The position numbers and the translations under genes are program-made. 64,000 nt of DNA. It comes from Sepiola atlantica. Lineage: Eukaryota > Mollusca > Cephalopoda > Sepiida > Sepiolidae. The notes under the pieces were generated by a model. That model was not told the origin of the DNA. It ran no database searches and saw only the letters and a list, made by a program, of their open reading frames with translations. Below are positions 50,901-59,900 of the stretch, one piece after another. Position 1 is the first letter of the stretch, and the number at the start of each line of letters is the position of its first letter. Where the stretch lies: NCBI GenBank assembly GCA_963556195.1, contig OY744525.1, forward strand, positions 58,726,306-58,790,305, given 5' to 3'.

Positions 50901-53900
50901 AAACAAACAAACAAAAAAATGCAATATAAAAATATATTTTCTTTAATTAAAATTTTTAAAAAATATTTTTTTTTAATAGTTATTTTCATCTAATAACTTT
51001 TCATTGAACATCAAAATAATTCTTTAAAAAAAAAATTAAAAAAACGTTCATATAATGTCAAAATGTTCTGCTTGAAAAGATACTAGCATTGTTGGTCGTA
51101 TAACTTCAACAGGAAAACAAATTATTTTTGTTTGCAGCAAGTTCTTGCTATCACAACAGAGAGTGACTTTTCTTTCTCCCTCCAAGTGCTTAGCATCTGG
51201 CGAAATTTCCATAGACAAGGGCTTCCCGCCTATGGAACACATTACCTCGGGACTGCTTCCCTGTTGATTACAACTTGGTCATCTTCAAATCTAAAGTCAA
51301 CAAATTCTCGTCATAAAACACCCCATATGTAATCAAACACAATTCATACCGTTTGATCAATTTTTGCGTTCCCATAGTGTTACCCATCTCTCGCCTGACA
51401 ATCATGCCTTTTCATTAATCCTCATCCTCGAGTGGCTCTTGGCCCTGATAAGTGGTAACCAAATGGTATAATAAAACATTGAAAACAAAAAAAAAAAAAA
51501 AAAGACCGGTTTATATTTTTTTATGTTCTTGGTGAAAATGTTAATGCTTTTAAAACAATCTATGTTGAAGACCTGGTAACATTTTGGGAAACTCTTTGAC
51601 AGATGGTGACATTTGTCGACATCACCGGAACAAATGTGCCTGACATTATGGGGTAGGGGGGGGGGGGGCGAAGAAGAAGAAAAAGAAGAAACTTACTTCT
51701 CAGAAAATCGGATGTCAACATCCAACTTGAACCTCATTTTGTTGAACACGGGCGACTTCATGTCTAAGTCGTGGAAAAAAAACTGGTAGAGTTTCGCAGA
51801 GAGAGAGAACCATGTAAATGCCGTTGTCATCTGCGGAAAAAATGCGATATAAAGGAAAAGATTAGGAAAGAATTTTCATCTTTTTTTATATCATAGAAAG
51901 AAAAAGAAATTGAATGCATGCATATTATTGTTAGGGGGCAAGTTTTGAATTTTATGTTTTGGATGGACCAAATAACCTACAATTTATAACCATCTCTCCT
52001 GAACATTATCCCAGTCTGATAACCCTAAACAAACAGTGACAATAGGAATATAAACATAGAATATAAAATGAAGTTTTAAGTAAGTGAAGCTAAGACGAGC
52101 ATCCATGAATGCATTAGATAGAAAAGGAATGAACAAAGAGAAAAAGGAACAAGTGAAAAATTCTGGAACACTGAGAGTATATGTATGTATTCGGGTTAAT
52201 CCAAAGATGTAATAGGAGACGCTTACTGGAATTTCTCCTTGCAGAAAGGCTCGTTTACAATCAAAAATTCAAAAACCACAAAAGGAACCTTCATCGCTTA
52301 TTTTGATGTTACCAAGTTTTCTCACATTCTTCTATTTTTTATTTTAAATTTTTTTTTTTTTTTTAATGTAAATCACCCCAAACAAGGCAGACCGCCACTG
52401 TAGATTTAAGGGGCTACTGAGAAAAAGGGTGTGAGTTTTTTGGGGTTTTTTTTTTTTAGGGGGGGGGGGGGGGGGGGGGGCAACCTAAATTGGGAGCTGT
52501 GCAGCCAGATGTCTGTTTACATTAGTTTTAAATTTCTGCATGTCAGTACCATCAGTAGAGCAGGGAGGAAGTTTCAGAGTCCCCAAACTCACTGACCTTT
52601 TTCTATTTTTTGTAGCTATTCAATTGTTTTTGTTCACATATCCATTCAATTGTTTCTTTCTCCGCATACCTAACTCGTGCCTAGAAATCACTTTTGTTTA
52701 TTTTTCAAATCTCACAATAATATGTTCGCATTCCATCAACGAGTTCTTCCCCAAATTCCCAAACTTGATCTTGCACACTTTACGTCACAATTAGTATCAG
52801 CCCCTCCCCCCCCCCCCATACACACACACTAACCGCAACCTCTAAAGGGCAATCTCAGTACATTGTCACTGCTGGTTTAGTGTTATTAGAGTGAGCTAGT
52901 GTAGGTGCTCAGCTGAACTCAAATCCTTGGTACGCGCCCCCCCCCCCATAAAACATTCAAAGCAAGAACTTGTCTGGCCACAACCTCTGCCAAAAACCAA
53001 ACAGAACTTCCATGAACAGTGTTTCTTTCCTAGAACATCTCATCTGTGGAACAAGATACCAAGAGTCTGCTTCCCGACCAACTGCAGCAGGGTTGTCTTC
53101 AAATCTAATGTAAACAAATACTTGTCGAGCCGTCCCCATGGAAAATCAAGTACTCTGAAGTAATCCTCTGCCCATCACACCAACTGTTTCTAACCCATCT
53201 AGGAACAGCGATCAACGTCCAACCAGCAATCCTTTTGACCCTTATCCTTGAGTGACCCTCAGGACTTGATAAGCGGTGACCCATCAGTAAAAAAAAAAAT
53301 ATATATATATATCCAGCATTGCCCCAGAATGAATGAGGAGCCCCGTTTACTGTACTCCTAATTGCTGTTTTTATAGTTTTATTAATTTCACTAATCTTTA
53401 ATTTTCAAATTATAAATAAAATAAAGTAATACGTTATCTCCATGTTTCAGAATTTTTGAGATGACGATTGATAATTTGGATTATTTGGATTATTCGGACT
53501 ACTGTTCTCATCTTGAGTGTTATTCTCACAACGTTTTGAACGATGTAACCTCCGACCTTCTTTAGGCGTATCTTGTCAAACTTTGAAATCTGTACGTCAT
53601 TTTAAACAGAACCCCTTATTTAATTCACGGGGGTAGCATGCTCTCGTTCTATCAGTAATGACCGGGTAGAACCTTCAACCTCCAGAAGAGTGTCACTTAG
53701 AACTGAATTTTACTTCGTACTTTATCCATTACGACTTGTGGCGATACTAAGAATACAATTGCAAATTACTTAAGACTTCTACCCGGTCGTGGAATTCCGT
53801 ACAGATTCCTGAGTCTGATAGAAAGATTCCCGAGTTTGACAAGATACGCCTGAAGAAGGTCGGAGGTTACATCAGATGAAACGTTGTGAGAATAACATCC

Positions 53901-56900
53901 AAGATGAGAACACTAGTCCAAATAATACATACTATCTTGGTTGTTATTTTTACAATGTTTCGACCGATGTAATCTTCGACCTTCTTCAGGTACATCTTGT
54001 TGAACTTGACCCCTCCCCCCTACCACCACACTTATTTAATTGGTAAGTAACATTGAATTATTTATTTGCAAAAAAAAAAAAAAAAAATCAAAGTGTAGTA
54101 TCTCTTCTGTTCTCACCATAAAAGGAGAAATCCTTCTCCGCGGGGATGCCCCTTTTCCTGCTTAAGTAGTTATTGGTTAACATTTTAATAAATAATTCTG
54201 TAAAGTATGAATATTTGATATTCTTATTTTTTTTTTTTTTTTGCATTTTAATTTAGTTAGTTCCCAGAAATCAAGGAGTCCTACTCTAGAGCTTACACTT
54301 GATTTCTATATGAGATGCATAGATATGTGAGTGCTCAATCAATATTATCTTCTACCTCTCAAATGTTGAGTTAGAAAAGAAGTGAAGAACACTAATTTTC
54401 CTTTCCTCAATTGATTATGTTATAGTTTATCTTCATTGTGTTTTTTTCTTGGACTTGTCGGATTTCAAGACAAGAATTCATTTGGTCTGGTAGAGTATCC
54501 AGTGCTGTTATTCAAGGTAACATCACTAGAAGATGGTGCACCATTCCTTGTATAAGCCAGTTTATAGTTGTGTCGAGGGAATCTCATTTGGGCTTCGAAT
54601 ACTATGTTATTTTGAATATTTAGTCAGGGTTTACTTGTAGGGTGGAGTATCCTTATGTCAGGTTGTCCTGACAAACCCTTGAACAGAGAGACTGATGGTG
54701 TCTAGTAGGCATTCAAATTTTATCATTTTAGCTGACCATGTGTGCAGTGATATATCATTCTCCATCCACATAATCACCATTAGTTGTGTGGTGTGATCGT
54801 TGATAATACACACAATTGTCGGAAAAAGAAAAAGATAATAGTGAAGAAACAGTTAGATTCAATAACACATACATTTATTATAGTCTGTCATAGATGAACA
54901 GAAAAGAAAGTAAAAAAAAAAATATGTAACATAAACACAAAGAAGTTACTTCAGATCATCATAAATGTTAAACTGAATATGACGACGATGATGATCATCA
55001 TCATCGTCATATTCAGTTTAACATCCGTTTTACATGCTGACCCGCATTGAACGGCTTTAAGAAATTGACTTATGAACTAACCTATCTCTGGTCAGGTCTT
55101 TATTTATCCCTTTTTCTCTCAAGTACATTTTTATCACTGCCTCCATGTTTTCCTTGGCCTTCCCTCGTAAACTGAACCTGCTATCTCAACTGTTCTACAT
55201 CTACTAACACAAGAACTCTCACCCATTCTTTCAACGTAGCTGAAGTCTACTCTTTTGCATGCATCTCCCTATACTGTTCAGAATTAATAATCCTCTGAGG
55301 TCATCAGAACTAAGCCTACCTTTAAGTCTCACAGTAAACATCTATCGTATCATTCTCATATCATTTCTCTCCTGCAACACATGTCTTCAACCCTTACTGG
55401 CCAAGTTTCACTTCCACACATCATCACACTGCGTACACATGCCTGATAGATTCCTCCAGTGGTTTACAGTGGTAACACTCTGCTGGTTAGTAATGGCAGA
55501 AGTTCCCTGATCTTACACCATTTACTCCTAACTCTTGCAATCACACTAGTACCTCATCAACCCTGTGCTCCAATGGCATCACCAAGGTAACAAAACTGCT
55601 CGGCAACCTCAATAGCTTCACCATCCAAATATACTTTTTCCACATCTGAGTTCTCATCCATCTCCAATGTCTTACACTCCTTGCACATAAACCAGTTATC
55701 CTTTCATAACCAGTAATTCCACTGCACTTCTTGTGTACCCAATGCTTACAAGCAGCACAAAATATTGAATTGCATCAGAAATCTAAATAGAATATAATGA
55801 TTTGATCTGTTGTAAAAAGATTCACATTCAATGCGGAGATTTTACTGTTAAATTGATACACATCCACAAAAAGTAAATAACAAAAATTTTAGATGGTTGT
55901 GAAGAAGTACTCATGGAGATATCAACTACGGAGGGGTAATCTCCTATATAAAGAAGAGTTCTGTGTGTGTGTATGTGTGTGTGTATGTGTGTGTGCATGT
56001 TAGCAAAAGGCTCCCGAAAACTCAACAAACTACCATAAAGTTGATATTTTCTAAATCGTCCATCTTTCAGCCGCATAATATTGAAAAAAACACTGATTTC
56101 TTCATGTAAAACGGACAAAAAATTTGTGATGGGGGTGCTCAAATTTGTTCAAGTGACTTATTTTTTGTAAGTTTTCAAAAGGACAGGGAGGAGAGAGGGA
56201 GAGAAATTGTTACACTTTTACCCGGGCAACACCAAGTAACCCCTGCTAATCTATTATATAAAGGAGAGTTGTATGTGTGTGTCCAGCTAAAACTTTAAAA
56301 CTACAGAACAAATACCGTCAAAGTTGATATTTTCTTGATTGATTAGCATTGCCCGCAATTTTCTTGGGAGAGGGGGGAGGGGGGCGGTTTTCCAGTCATT
56401 TTCATGTACTAGCTAAAAGGAAGTAATTCTGATTTTTCTTAACTAGTTATTTCCCTTACACTCACTCGAGTAATCTATAAAAAAATGTATGCCCAGGGAG
56501 AGGAATGGGCAGGGTGAAGAAGAAAGTGGGGTGGGGAGAGGGAGGGGGAAACCGGGAATAGAAAGATAGAAGTTTTAATAAAAATATGTTACACTTTTGC
56601 CCCGGGTAACGCTAGGTAGCCTTGATAGTTTTACATTAAACCAGGGGCGGACAACCTCTGGCCTGCGGGCCAATTCCGGCCCACGAAGGCTTAGCGTTCG
56701 GCCCGCCACCCTGCTAGGCTTTATTATTGCAATCTGGCCCGCAGACCTCCCAGTAAAACTCATATCATTTTGTGACATAGACGTAAAAGTAGGTTTTAAT
56801 TAAGATCTACAGTGGGATAAAAATGTATAAATATCAGTTATCTGTTGTCTACCCCAACCATCGAGCCAGACATGAAAATACTTCTTCATGGCAAACAGCA

Positions 56901-59900
56901 CCAGCAGTCTCATTGATTTGTAGAGTGTTCAATGCAATTTTTGTACAATTTATTCATGTAAACAAAATATAGTAATTCTAAGATTTTGTTTTTCACTCCG
57001 GCCCGCGATCTCCTTCCAAAAGTCTCATCTGGCCCTCACTCTGAAAAGGTTGCCCGCCCCTGCATTAAACACACAAGCAAATTGAGCAACTTGAAAAACA
57101 AATTATAATCTGAAAATTTGGTGCTTAATTGGAAATTTTTTTTCAAAATAATTAAATAATAATTAATTTAAAAGGAGTCAATTGGGACAAATTGTATATG
57201 TCTTTCTTCTGCATCCAATATTGGTATTTACGGTACGGCGAGCATCCTGAACTCCTGGGTGGGAAACGCTAGGCAACGTTTTATGTCTGCTCTACATCAA
57301 CCAGGTTGCATACAGTCATATCGCTTCTTACGCACTCGAGCTGCATCTTCTTCAGTCTACCACCATCCCTAGCACCCGATATATCTAGACGCGTTATGGA
57401 GTTGATGCAAGAGATGGCACATTGTACATGGCCGAACAACCTGAGATGCCGAATGTGTAAGACATTTGTAATCTTACCAATACAAAGTTTTCCATCGTAA
57501 AAAAAAAAAAAAAAAAAAAAAAATCAAAGTCTTACCTCAAAAAGAGCTGGAATCTGTCTTTTTCCGACATTATCGTCAAAACCTTTGGTGAAGGCAAGCT
57601 GAATGTGTGGCCAGAGAAAGTCATGAAATGAACACTCGGAAGAATTTGACTGAGTTTTGTTGGTTATGTTTGAACGTGTCGTGCCGTCATTACGTCCTGG
57701 GCTTCCCTGGTTTGTCCGCCGATTTGTTTGGTAGCTTTTACCACTCTTTGAGGGTTCTGCAAATAACGAGAGAAAGAAATTTTAGCAACGTTTGACTTGA
57801 ACAAAATTACGCTACAAGATCGCCTTCAAACATAAATATTTTCTTTTCTCAACATTAACTCTTAAATGATTTTTTGTTTCAAATATGACACATTCCAACA
57901 AAATGCCTATTTAATATAATATTCAACGAAAATGTGTCAAACTGCGACTTGTTTCACATCTGCAACGAGCCTGTTGGCAAGTATGAGTCGGTACTAGTAT
58001 GATGTTACATCAGCACACCCGCTAAATAGGTAATCAGTATCTTCGATGATAACATTTTTTTCAAACTAATATAAAAAATAAAGCATTTAAGGGTTAACTT
58101 CAAAGTAGGAATTTCATTTCAACGTAACCTACTTAACTCATTCTCCATCTTGCTACAAATAGTTCTTTATACAGGGTGGGCAAAAATAAGGGTCCTATTT
58201 TTAAAAATTCATAACTTTTTTATTTATTGATTTTTTTTTATTTTTTTTTAGAATAAGTAAAGGACCCCTTCCGAAGCAAGCATGAGCCGTATTAGCCCTA
58301 AGGAACGTACCCTCATTTAGAAAACATTATTTTTGCTTAAAAAACTCAAAACAGTGTAAAAAACAATACTTCAGTTTTTGTAAGTTTTAAGAAGTGTTTT
58401 TCGGCTAAAATTTGTTTTGTTTATTTCAAAAAATCTCGGAAGGGTCAGTCTACACACACATAAAGTTTGGTGAGTTTAACTTTTATTTTGTGGAAGTTAT
58501 TCAAATTCAAGTTATTCAAATTTAAAGATAGGACCCTTATTTTGGCCCACCCTGTAGTTTAAACCAGTGTTATAGTTTAAAAAAAAAAAAAAGAAAAAGA
58601 AACATAGATATGACCGCTTTTTCCTGTTTATTTAAAATGAAGTAGCCATCTTGGTTTACACCTTGAGTGCGTTAGCATGTTCGTGTTCAACATATGGACA
58701 ACATACACGCATCTTTTTTGGGGTGACGTGATGAAAAACGATCACGTGTTTCTTCCTTTATGCCATCACAGATCCCCCCGCCCCTCCTCCTCTCTCTCTG
58801 ACCTCTTATGGTCTCACAGCGATCAATTTAATGTCTGATCTGGCATATGATCCATCTTTACGATGATAAATTTTTTTCAAACAAATATAAAAAGTAAAGC
58901 ATTTAAGGATTAAAAAGACCTCCTTTCAATTGTTTCCTATAGACAGCTCCTCAAGAAGAGGCACTAAGGACGAGACTAAAATAAAAATAATCCCAGTCAA
59001 GAAGGACCTCCGCTCCTCTGACAGAGGCCAGAACAGATACTACACGTTGATCCCAGTACGGAGGTAGGAGGAAGTATTTACCCTACACTCCGACTTGCTT
59101 GCATTTGTTAGAATTTTGGAAGAAATGATGACCAGATCAAGTAGACACTTTGTCTATTTTATTTAATAAAAATTGTATGAACAAATGAGTCACCTCACTT
59201 GGATGCTTGACAATGCCGGAAGGTTGAAATAAATTATTGCACCAGTGATTATGTCATTCCGTGTTACTTTATTTTATTCTTGCTCTGTTTATTACATTGA
59301 GCTCTCATACCCGAATTTCCTTCTGGAATTTTTTTTACTATAACATATATATATATAAATATAATTTTTTAATTTTTTATTTTTATTTTGATATGTTGAT
59401 ATTTTTTATATTTTTAATATAAAACTAAAAATAAGAATACATTAATCACCTAAAAAGTAGTGTAATGGATTCGTCCAAACACTTTAAAATGCAGCAACAT
59501 TTTTGTAAGTAACGGATAAATTTTATTAGACAGACGAACAAGACAGGTAAGGAGGATTTTTTTTTTTTTTTTTTTTTTTAAAATAACTAATATAAGTTAG
59601 CAAAACATTTATATGGAACAAAACTTAGATTTAGTTAACGGAACGTTTATGGTTTTGTCTTTTAAGGGAAGTGGGGTCTGATCAACTCTGCTGGGAAGCC
59701 ATGAAATTAAATACTGTCTTGTTTTTAAATTCCCGAAACAGTTTTTCATGGTAAACAACTGATGATCCTTTAAATAATGTTAGAAGTAAACTAATATAAT
59801 AACTGTAAAAAATAAATTGACTTACATGAGTGATTTTCCACTGAACGACTTGGGACTAAAAGGTTTTAAAAAATTTTTTATTATTATATAATTTTAATGG

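Noticed and set aside
51697..51830. SMG8 start codon at 51830
   Set aside because: The ATG is the first codon of an internal exon preceded by a good acceptor, and two conserved SMG8 exons lie upstream in phase.
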